This document shows, piece by piece, positions 51,943 to 58,750 of a stretch of DNA of 64,000 nt. The stretch is from assembly GCF_034930985.1 (NCBI RefSeq), contig NZ_JAYGIM010000016.1:1-64000 (forward strand), given 5' to 3'. Origin of the DNA: Arcicella lustrica. GTDB taxonomy: Bacteria; Bacteroidota; Bacteroidia; Cytophagales; Spirosomataceae. The notes beneath the pieces are model-generated. The model made no database searches, was not told where the DNA came from, and saw only the letters and a program-made list of their open reading frames with translations. How positions within the stretch are numbered: position 1 is the stretch's first letter; each line of letters starts with the position of its first letter. Both the position numbers and the translations under genes were made by a program.

Positions 51943-52674
51943 CTATAATTCTTTGATTTTGATGTTTCTAAACCAAACTTTGTTTCCGTGATCTTGGAAA
52001 ACGATGTGTCCTTTTGTGAAAGTACCCCAATTTTCCATGCCTTTGAATTTACTTGCGGCTACTAATTTTTTATACTCTTCGCTACCAATTGTATATTCAA
52101 TAACCATTCTACCGTTTACGAATAATTTTACATGACCGCTTTTTTGCTCAATCATTACTTTATTCCACTCGCCAACTGGTTTTACGTTTTCAGGTTCATA
52201 TTTGATTAAATCGTATAAATTACCTGCTCTGTGCTTGTCGATTTTACCATCTGCATGACCATCGTTATCTAACACTTGGAATTCAGGACCAGTAAACCAA
52301 GAATATGGATGTTTTGTAGCATCGTCTTCTTGTGCATTAAAGATAATTCCAGAGTTACCGCCTTCAGAAATTTTCCAGTCGCAAGCTAAAATAAAGTTTT
52401 CGTAAATTCCATCTGTAGTCAGTTCCCCGCCACCTTTAGTATTCCAACCATCCATTTGACTGTTGTCTAACATAATGGCATCATCAGAGATTTTCCAAGC
52501 AGGACCAAGGTCTTTTTTATTGAAATTTCTCCAGCCATTTAATGTTTTACCATCAAAAAGGAGTTTCCAGCCTTGTTTTTTTTCTTTGGCTGTCAAGGTG
52601 TTAGGCTTCTGAGCAATTGCTGATAAAGAAGCGAACAACAAAGTAATGATAACAAATAGATTTTTCATGTTCAT
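51943..52674 (-). CDS. DUF1080 domain protein (3-keto-disaccharide hydrolase-like)
   Basis: A 243-residue exported protein: signal peptide (1-21, ending SAIAQK) and one DUF1080 domain, a concanavalin-like jelly roll. Typical motifs are GWKLLFDGKTLNGWRNF, ELTTDGIYENFILACDWKISEGGNSGIIFNAQED, GPEFQVLDNDGHAD and the final GHIVFQDHGNKVWFRNIKI. Recent work names this family 3-keto-disaccharide hydrolases (3-keto-beta-glucopyranoside hydrolases) in oxidised sugar pathways. No dehydrogenase partner is adjacent, so the substrate here is not certain. Confidence 0.9.
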   Translation of the reverse strand: MNMKNLFVIITLLFASLSAIAQKPNTLTAKEKKQGWKLLFDGKTLNGWRNFNKKDLGPAWKISDDAIMLDNSQMDGWNTKGGGELTTDGIYENFILACDWKISEGGNSGIIFNAQEDDATKHPYSWFTGPEFQVLDNDGHADGKIDKHRAGNLYDLIKYEPENVKPVGEWNKVMIEQKSGHVKLFVNGRMVIEYTIGSEEYKKLVAASKFKGMENWGTFTKGHIVFQDHGNKVWFRNIKIKEL

Positions 52675-52749
52675 TAATTGAAATAATAGTATTGTTTAAT
52701 TGGCGTCTAAATTAAGCATTTTAGTGAATTATTCAATCCTTATTTATGC

Positions 52750-54033
52750 TTAAAGACTTTTGTAAACAACTCCATCTTTCATCACAAACGATACTTTTCT
52801 CATTACTTTAATGTCTTGTAATGGGTTTCCGTCGGTAGCAATAATGTCTGCAATTTTACCAGTTTCAATAGAACCCGTTTCTTTTTGAGTACCTAAAATA
52901 ATGGCAGGCGTCATCGTTGCAGCCTTAATCGCTTCCATCGCTGGCATTCCTGCTTCAACCATGTATTGAAATTCATAAGCATTATAACCATGAATAGAAA
53001 CGCCAGAATCTGTTCCAAAAGCAATTTTAACACCTGCTTTGTAAGCTTTAGCGAAAGTAGCTTGAATCAAAGGCCCAATTTCCAAAGCTTTCGGAGCGAC
53101 TAATGGATGAAAGTAACCAGGGATTTTAGCAGAATCACCAACAGTTTTACCTGCAATAATGGTTGGAACATAATAAGTACCGTTCTTTTTCATCAATTCG
53201 ATTACTTCGTCGTCCATATAAGTACCGTGTTCAATGGTTGTTACACCAGCTTTTACAGCTCTTTTCATACCTTCAGTTCCATGTGCATGAGCTGCCACAT
53301 GGAAACCGTAATCTTTAGCAGTTTCAACAATTGCTCTGATTTCTTCTTCGGTAAACTGTGGAGCTTTTCCGCTTTTTGCCAAACTTAATACGCCACCAGT
53401 AGCTGTAATTTTAATACAATCAGAACCTTCTTTATAACGTTGGCGCACTGCTTGACGACATTCATCTACTCCATTTACAACGCCTGTTAAATATCTTGGC
53501 TCTAGCGATAATTTATCCGCTAAAGCGTTTGAAGGGTCGCCATGTCCGCCTGTTGTTGCAATAATTCTGCCCACAGTATAAACTCTTGGTCCAATCGTCG
53601 TACCTTTATTGATGGCATTTCTCAAGGCAAGATTTACGCCTGAACCTCCTAAATCTCTTACCGTAGTAAAACCAGCCATCAATGTTGTTTTAGCATACTT
53701 CGCTGCATCGAAAGCAATATCGGCATCATTTTGTTGATAGCGTTTTATCGCCCCACCTTTACTGGTTTCTTCTTCCAAATGCACGTGCATATCGGTAAGA
53801 CCCGGCATGACTGTTTGGTTTTTTAGATTGATAACTTTATCTGTTCCAGTAGGAGCAGTAAAGCCCTTTTGAACAGCAATAATCTTTTTGCCTTCAACAA
53901 CGATGGTTACTTGGCTTTGTGCTTCATTTTGAATGCCGTCGATAAGCGTACCACAGTGAACAAGGGTTTTTTGTGCAAAAGAAGCTGTACTTAGCAGGCA
54001 GAGTCCTGCAAGTGTAAGGATTTGTTTTTTCAT
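52750..54033 (-). CDS. Exported amidohydrolase family protein
   Basis: A 427-residue metal-dependent hydrolase of the imidazolonepropionase/prolidase-like amidohydrolase group. Signal peptide 1-20 (ending SFAQK); metal ligands in GLTDMHVHLEEE near residue 82, the lysine-containing CIKITATGGV near 203, HVAAHAHGTEGMKRAV near 245, IEHGTYMD near 270 and FGTDSGVSIHG near 345. Closest in pattern to Xaa-Pro dipeptidases and aryldialkylphosphatase-like periplasmic members, but the substrate cannot be named. Second, unrelated copy of the fold is fused to a propeller at 58751. Confidence 0.9.
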   Translation of the reverse strand: MKKQILTLAGLCLLSTASFAQKTLVHCGTLIDGIQNEAQSQVTIVVEGKKIIAVQKGFTAPTGTDKVINLKNQTVMPGLTDMHVHLEEETSKGGAIKRYQQNDADIAFDAAKYAKTTLMAGFTTVRDLGGSGVNLALRNAINKGTTIGPRVYTVGRIIATTGGHGDPSNALADKLSLEPRYLTGVVNGVDECRQAVRQRYKEGSDCIKITATGGVLSLAKSGKAPQFTEEEIRAIVETAKDYGFHVAAHAHGTEGMKRAVKAGVTTIEHGTYMDDEVIELMKKNGTYYVPTIIAGKTVGDSAKIPGYFHPLVAPKALEIGPLIQATFAKAYKAGVKIAFGTDSGVSIHGYNAYEFQYMVEAGMPAMEAIKAATMTPAIILGTQKETGSIETGKIADIIATDGNPLQDIKVMRKVSFVMKDGVVYKSL

Positions 54034-54135
54034 TTGTTGATATTAATAAAGGTAATGGATTGGATGATACTATAAAAATAGAAAAATACCACAAAATACC
54101 ATCCTATTTCAGTTAGAAATATCAAAACTATTGAA

Positions 54136-54531
54136 TTATGATGCTAATTCAGTGCTAACTTCTATCGGATTCGTTAATATTTTATGAACAGGACAGCTAT
54201 TAGCAACGGTGAGTAACCTTGCTTTTTGCTCTTCATCTAAATTACCAATCAATTCTATTTTTCTAGTAAATGAGGATTTATTGGCAACTGCATCTCTATC
54301 AAAAGTTACATCAACTTTCACTTCTGTTAAATCCCAAGCTTTTCTGTCGGCATACATTCTTAAGGTTGCCGAAGTACAAGCCGCTAATGCTGCCGCCAAA
54401 AGTTCTTTAGGGTTAAATCCTAAACCTTTTCCGCCTACTTCAACAGGTTCATCAGCAATCAAGGTATTTGTAGCAGACTGAATGGTAGTTTTATAAAGTT
54501 CTTTGCCGATTTGTGCGTGTACTTTTTCCAT
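54136..54531 (-). CDS. OsmC/Ohr family peroxiredoxin-like protein
   Basis: A 131-residue OsmC-fold protein that reduces organic hydroperoxides. The two catalytic cysteines are present: C52 in LLAAALAACTSATLRMYA and C113 in VANSCPVHKIL. Length and motifs suit the YhfA/OsmC subgroup. Its ATG directly abuts the stop of the pirin gene (pirin ends at 54532), so the two are translated from one mRNA and are probably both part of an oxidative-stress or redox unit. Confidence 0.93.
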   Translation of the reverse strand: MEKVHAQIGKELYKTTIQSATNTLIADEPVEVGGKGLGFNPKELLAAALAACTSATLRMYADRKAWDLTEVKVDVTFDRDAVANKSSFTRKIELIGNLDEEQKARLLTVANSCPVHKILTNPIEVSTELAS

Positions 54532-55422
54532 TTATTTGTTTTTTAAAGGGTGAGCTTGTGGAAGTGGAACGAAGGTAGTTTCGCCAGGAACTTTAGGGAA
54601 GCTTTGTTCAATCCATCTGGTTTTGGCATCTTCAATTAATTCTTTTGTTGAGGCAACAAAATTCCAATAAATATATCTTTCTTCTGGAAATGGCTCTCCA
54701 CCAAAAATATAAACCGTAGTATTTTCAGCCATTTCAAAACTGCATAATTTACTGTCGTTCGCTATTAAAATATGTTTGGGTTCATAGCTATGTCCTTCGC
54801 TGCTGATACTTCCTTCTAAAATATACAATGCACTTTCCCCGAATAAATCATCACCAATATTGATTGTCGTAGCGTTTGTATTTTTTATCTCTAAAAAATA
54901 CAAAGGACTATAAACAGGAACTGCCGATTTTTTACCAAAAGCTTCGCCAGCAATTAATTTAAAAGAAACGCCATCGTTTTCCCAAGTAGGAATTTCTTCC
55001 TCAGTAATATGCGCAAAACTTGGTGACATTTCTTCAAGTTCTTTGGGCAAAGCCACCCAAATTTGTAAACCATGTAAATTTTTATCAGAATGACGCAAAT
55101 ACTCTGGCGTTCTTTCAGAGTGAACGATGCCATTGCCTGCCGTCATCCAGTTTACTTCATTGGGTTTTATTTCTATGGCTGTTCCTAGACTATCTTTGTG
55201 CATAACACTTCCTTCAAAAAGATAAGTCAGCGTAGAAAGCCCGATATGAGGATGTGGACCAACGTCTAAATTCTCGTGGTCGCTTAATTTTGCTGGCCCC
55301 ATGTGGTCTATAAAACAAAATGGACCCACCATTCTTTTTTCTCTAAAAGGTAATAATCGACCCACCATAAAATTTCCAATATTACTTGGTCTTTCTTCGA
55401 TGATTAATTTAATGTTAGACAT
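54532..55422 (-). CDS. Pirin family protein
   Basis: A 296-residue bicupin counted from the ATG at 55422. The single iron site of pirins is complete: H57 and H59 in VGPHPHIGLSTLTYLFEGS, H101 and E103 in MTAGNGIVHSERTPE. Some pirins are quercetin 2,3-dioxygenases, others act as redox-sensing regulators; which applies is open. An ATG at 55470 would add 16 charged residues in front of the conserved start and is less likely. Forms an operon with the OsmC gene. Confidence 0.93.
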   Translation of the reverse strand: MSNIKLIIEERPSNIGNFMVGRLLPFREKRMVGPFCFIDHMGPAKLSDHENLDVGPHPHIGLSTLTYLFEGSVMHKDSLGTAIEIKPNEVNWMTAGNGIVHSERTPEYLRHSDKNLHGLQIWVALPKELEEMSPSFAHITEEEIPTWENDGVSFKLIAGEAFGKKSAVPVYSPLYFLEIKNTNATTINIGDDLFGESALYILEGSISSEGHSYEPKHILIANDSKLCSFEMAENTTVYIFGGEPFPEERYIYWNFVASTKELIEDAKTRWIEQSFPKVPGETTFVPLPQAHPLKNK

Positions 55423-55722
55423 TGTTCTTTCGTTTTTAGGTTTTTCTTTTCGAGTATTTTGAATCATCAAAGATGCAAGTTTTCTGGAATACCTTGATTT
55501 ATTTGTAAGGTAATTTTAAATAGCAGATGTAAATATTTTTAAAGATAGTCTGTCGAAAGAAAATCACATTTCCCCTTCAACACCATCACAAAGGTTTTAT
55601 GACTATTCCCAACAATTTTTTACAGAATTATCATTAATTTGCAAAAACAATGTGTTGGAAATGCTTGATTGTTAATCGCTTTCAAACGTTTTACTTCCCA
55701 AGAACAATCCATTTTTATAAAC

Positions 55723-56649
55723 ATGAAAAAATACGCATTACTTTCGGTTGGCGAACTTTTGGCTGACTTTATTGGAACAGAAATACAAGAAAGTATTCTT
55801 GAAACCTCCACTTTTGAACGTTTTCAAGGAGGAAGTCCCGCCAATATGGCTGCTAATATGGCTCGTTTGGGCATGAATACCGCCTTAGTTTCTTGCATTG
55901 GCAACGATAATATCGGTATTTATTTAAAAAGAGAAGTAGCTAAAACAGGTATAGATGTTAGTCACATAGCCGTAGATGATTTTCAACCAACCAGTATTGT
56001 AGTGGTTTCTCGTACCAAAGGCACTCCCGATTTTATTGCTTATCGTACCGCCGACCGTATGCTTCAACCACAGCATATTCCTGATAGTTTATTGGCGGAA
56101 TCAGCCATTTTTCATACCACTTGTTTCGCTTTGAGCCAAGACCCAGCCCAAAGTACCATCGTTGATGCCGCCAAACGTGCTAACGCCTTGAATTGCCGAG
56201 TAAGTTTAGATGCTAATTACGCTATTCAGATTTGGCGCGACAGAAAACAGGCTTGGGAAACGATTTCAGCTTATTGTTCACACGATGCTTTGGTGAAATT
56301 AAGTGAAGATGATGCCGAAAGAATCTATGGACATAAAGTTTCCGAAGCACAAATCTTGCATGATTTTCATGCGATGGGTGCAGACCTCATTTGTTTAACC
56401 AAAGGCGGAGATGGTTCTATCATTTCTACTGAAAAAGGAGCAAAACAAATCACATTAGGTGTAAAACCCCTTGAAGTAATTGATGCTACTGGAGCAGGAG
56501 ATGCTTATTGGGCAGGATTCCTAACGGCTTATACAGAAGGTGCTTCTCCAGAAACCTGTGCGAATGCAGGTGCCAACTTAGCAGCTCTAAAATTAGTAAC
56601 GAAAGGACCTTTGCCTGCAAAAGTGGATAAGGGAATTTTGTATGCGTAG
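55723..56649 (+). CDS. PfkB-family carbohydrate kinase (fructokinase-like)
   Basis: A 308-residue sugar kinase from the ATG at 55723. PfkB signature 1 is visible in FQGGSPANMAANMARLGMNTALVSCIGND (about 33-60), and the catalytic signature DATGAGDAYWAGF near 253-265 carries the general base aspartate. The ATG at 55669 would add 18 residues that do not resemble the family. Likely substrates are fructose, ribose or 2-keto-3-deoxygluconate. It is monocistronic, divergent from the pirin operon, and followed by a hairpin and a minisatellite. Confidence 0.92.
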   Translation: MKKYALLSVGELLADFIGTEIQESILETSTFERFQGGSPANMAANMARLGMNTALVSCIGNDNIGIYLKREVAKTGIDVSHIAVDDFQPTSIVVVSRTKGTPDFIAYRTADRMLQPQHIPDSLLAESAIFHTTCFALSQDPAQSTIVDAAKRANALNCRVSLDANYAIQIWRDRKQAWETISAYCSHDALVKLSEDDAERIYGHKVSEAQILHDFHAMGADLICLTKGGDGSIISTEKGAKQITLGVKPLEVIDATGAGDAYWAGFLTAYTEGASPETCANAGANLAALKLVTKGPLPAKVDKGILYA

Positions 56650-56662
56650 GAGCGATTGGTAA

Positions 56663-56694
56663 GATTTGACAACTTTAAATCAAGTTGTCAAATC
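56663..56694 (+). terminator. Hairpin after the sugar kinase gene
   Basis: Thirteen-bp perfect arms GATTTGACAACTT/AAGTTGTCAAATC (56663-56675 and 56682-56694) with a six-base loop, 13 bp past the stop. AAAAAA rather than T follows, so termination would not be classical. Confidence 0.55.
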
Positions 56695-56709
56695 AAAAAA
56701 CTGATTGCG

Positions 56710-57024
56710 GTAGCTTACATTCTCCGAGAGAGTGGTCATATTCTTCGAGAGGGTGCCTATATTCTTCGAGAGGGTGCCTATATTCTCCGAGGAGGTGGTC
56801 ATATTCTTCGAGAGGTTGCCTTTATTCTCCAAGAAGGTGGTCATATTCTTCGAGTGGTTGCCTACATTCTCCGAGAGGGGGGTCATATTCTTCGAGTGAT
56901 TGCTTACATTCTCCGAGAGGGTGGTCATATTCTTCGAGTGGTTGCCTTTATTCTCCGAGAAGGTGGTCATATTCTTCGAGTGGTTGCTTATATTCTCCGA
57001 GAAGGTCGTCATATTCTTTAAAAT
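56710..57024. repeat. 21-bp tandem repeat array (minisatellite), about 15 units
   Basis: Fourteen contiguous 21-bp units (56710-57003) plus one decayed unit (57004-57024). Two unit types mostly alternate, one containing GGTGGTCATATTCTTCGAG and the other GTTGCCTACATTCTCCGAG, giving a 42-bp higher period. The core ATTCT(C/T)CGAG is nearly invariant. As 21 is a multiple of three, frames stay open: the plus strand reads heptads like ILREGGH, the minus strand heptads like MTTFSEN and GNHSKN. No convincing start signal marks any frame as coding. There are no spacers, so it is not CRISPR. Confidence 0.9.
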
Positions 57025-57079
57025 CTCATCCCAAATGCCTTTCTCTTTCTTCTAAGCAGAGTGGTTAAATTTGATTTCC

Positions 57080-57117
57080 TATCCCTAGGGCTGGACTTAA
57101 GTCTAGCCCTAGGGATA
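57080..57117. terminator. Long near-perfect hairpin between minisatellite and next gene
   Basis: Arms 57080-57097 and 57100-57117 pair over 18 bp with one G-U; both contain CCTAGG and the centre is CTTAAG. It lies 34 bp past the stop of the minus-strand gene at 57151 and could end its transcript. Confidence 0.7.
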
Positions 57118-57150
57118 AAGAGGGGAGGTTTTCTTTTTTAATAAAATATT

Positions 57151-57891
57151 CTACTTTAAATTCTTAAAATTAAGTCCCTTCACCATCCCATACTCCATGC
57201 TACTCGTACCGAAAACCGCTTTGATATAATTTTTCACGTCCAAAGCCGTATCTACCAAGCCTGTTTCTGGTGAGTATAAGCACTTATTTCTATTCGCTCG
57301 GCTAATCGTCCAAGCCGTATTGGCGACCATCACATTGCTGTTGGCATTTTGTAAATCCGTTAAATAAGCTTGCAAAGTACTTACTTTCAGGGCATCTTCA
57401 TTAGGGTTATACACTGCATGCGAGCGAATCAATTCTATCAACGTATAAAAATGTTCAACCAAATACTCATAACTCTGTTGCGAGCTAGATATGGTTTTAG
57501 GCTGTGGCGTTTCTCCTTCAACAGCAATACTTGCACTCTTCTCACTAGATGAAGCCCTTTTCCCCTGAATCTTTCGATTAATGGTTTTAACCTCTGCCAC
57601 GGCACTATCTGGTACACCCGAAACAGAAAAAGCATTGAGAATTTTAGTAGCCAAAGGCTTGAGCTGTGCAAATAAATCCCGACGGGTATCAGTGGCTTGG
57701 ATATACACGGTTTCGTTAGTGATACTTTGCTGTAATAAAGTGTTTGCGGTATTGAGTTGACTTTGCAGATTGGGGACTTTCAAGGCATCTTTTGTAGGGT
57801 TGTAGCCAGCACCAAAGCCAATGCAAAAATTAATCAGGTTTTTGAAATTAGCAATGTTCGTAGCATTGCCAGAATCTTGTGAGGTGTTCAT
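57151..57891 (-). CDS. Unknown protein with internal duplication
   Basis: A 246-residue cytoplasmic-looking protein that I do not recognise. It contains two related halves: YNPTKDALKVPNLQSQLNTAN (about residues 30-50) and YNPNEDALKVSTLQAYLTDLQ (about 160-180), each followed by a helical stretch (TDTRRDLFAQLKPLATKI versus RANRNKCLYSPETGLVDTALDVKNYIKAVFG). A linker of about 25 residues (KRASSSEKSASIAVEGETPQPKT) is Ser- and Glu-rich. Predicted mostly helical. No signal peptide or membrane segment. It stands alone, between a minisatellite and a repeat cassette. Confidence 0.7.
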   Translation of the reverse strand: MNTSQDSGNATNIANFKNLINFCIGFGAGYNPTKDALKVPNLQSQLNTANTLLQQSITNETVYIQATDTRRDLFAQLKPLATKILNAFSVSGVPDSAVAEVKTINRKIQGKRASSSEKSASIAVEGETPQPKTISSSQQSYEYLVEHFYTLIELIRSHAVYNPNEDALKVSTLQAYLTDLQNANSNVMVANTAWTISRANRNKCLYSPETGLVDTALDVKNYIKAVFGTSSMEYGMVKGLNFKNLK

Positions 57892-58116
57892 AATATATAT
57901 TGTTTAAGTTAAAAAATACAACCTATAGAAATTGCATTTAACCGCCCCAAGGCGAAAGCGATTAATAAGTAATTGAACGTATTGAGTGGTAGGCTAAAGC
58001 ATTATACAATAGGTAGTTGTAGAATGCTTATACTTTAAAATTAATGAATTGATTTTAGAAAATGGAGAGGAGGAAGGGGAAATATTTTGTAAAAATTAAA
58101 AATAATTCGTGTCCCA
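57892..58116. other. Intergenic region upstream of the duplicated unknown protein
   Basis: No ORF. One imperfect hairpin is visible, AAGCATTATAC/GTAGAATGCTT (57997-58007 and 58019-58029). The sequence to the right runs into copy A of the structured repeat. No consensus promoter for the minus-strand gene was found. Confidence 0.45.
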
Positions 58117-58241
58117 ATCCTGAAAGGATTAAATATGAATAACCAAAAGTAAAATGAGGAAGATATATGACCCCAAAGGGGTCGAATGGGGGGATTGTTT
58201 TATTGCTTTTCTATAAATATGTCATTCCTTCGGAATTGTTA
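58117..58241. repeat. Structured direct repeat, copy A
   Basis: About 125 bp that recurs as copy B at 58528-58649 in the same orientation. It holds three small hairpins: ATCCT-gaa-AGGAT, GACCCC-aaa-GGGGTC (58169-58183) and ATTCC-ttc-GGAAT, separated by conserved linkers such as AAAGTAAAATGAGGAAGATA. Its right end overlaps the stop codon of the small gene at 58239. Confidence 0.85.
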
Positions 58242-58463
58242 GTTTAGTTTATTTTCCTTCAATATATTCTCAAAATCTTTATCAGTAAGTCCTTTCTCAG
58301 CAACGGTTTTGTCTAAATGTTTTTGCATCTTTCGATGATTAAAATCAACTAATAATTGTTTTAATTCATCTAAATCTTGCTCATTGTATTGTTCTTTTAC
58401 TACTTGTAAAACCAATAACTGAGCTTGGGTCAAGGGAGTTTTTAAGGAATTTCTCATTGCCAT
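58239..58463 (-). CDS. Small antitoxin-like protein
   Basis: A 74-residue charged helical protein (MAMRNSLKTPLTQAQLLVLQVVKEQY, then DLDELKQLLVDFNHRKMQKHLDKTVAEKGLTDKDFENIL). The pattern TPLTxAQLxxL then LxxLKxLLxxF then EKGLTxxDxE matches a widespread small family often found as the antitoxin beside a PIN-domain toxin. No toxin gene is adjacent here, so it would be an orphan or have another role. It is enclosed by two copies of a structured repeat, and the stop lies in copy A. Confidence 0.65.
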   Translation of the reverse strand: MAMRNSLKTPLTQAQLLVLQVVKEQYNEQDLDELKQLLVDFNHRKMQKHLDKTVAEKGLTDKDFENILKENKLN

Positions 58464-58474
58464 ATTCGTTTTTA

Positions 58475-58482
58475 CAAATATA
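58475..58482 (-). promoter_or_regulatory. Probable -7 element of the small gene
   Basis: Minus-strand TATATTTG matches TAnnTTTG 12 bp before the start at 58463, implying a very short leader. The -33 position reads ATG rather than TTG. Confidence 0.4.
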
Positions 58483-58527
58483 ACGAATTTGAAATGTTTT
58501 CATATCTCTGGAATGGCTAAGCTCTCT

Positions 58528-58649
58528 ATCCTGAAGGGATTAAACATGAATAACTAAAAGTAAAATGAGGAAGATATATGACTCCGAAGGAGTCGAACGG
58601 TGTCGTTTGGTTGCTTTTCTATAAATATGTCATTCCTTCGGAATTGTTT
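58528..58649. repeat. Structured direct repeat, copy B
   Basis: Counterpart of copy A, about 85-90% identical except for a variable stretch after the middle hairpin. The middle hairpin reads GACTCC-gaa-GGAGTC (58580-58594), so one C:G pair of copy A is replaced by T:A on both arms. This compensatory change suggests the stem itself is conserved. Confidence 0.85.
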
Positions 58650-58750
58650 GTGGCTTCATTATTTACTATTCTTTAAAAACCTCCACAAAAGTAATATCCT
58701 AAATAATAATCACTATTTTAGTAATTCAATTCAACAAATTAATCAACAAA

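Noticed and set aside
56710..57024. CRISPR array
   Set aside because: The 21-bp units are contiguous with no spacers between them, and no cas gene is in the window.
56656..57068. Three overlapping ORFs (121, 127 and 110 residues) over the minisatellite as separate genes
   Set aside because: They are products of a repeat whose period is a multiple of three. None has a clear start signal, and they cannot all be real.
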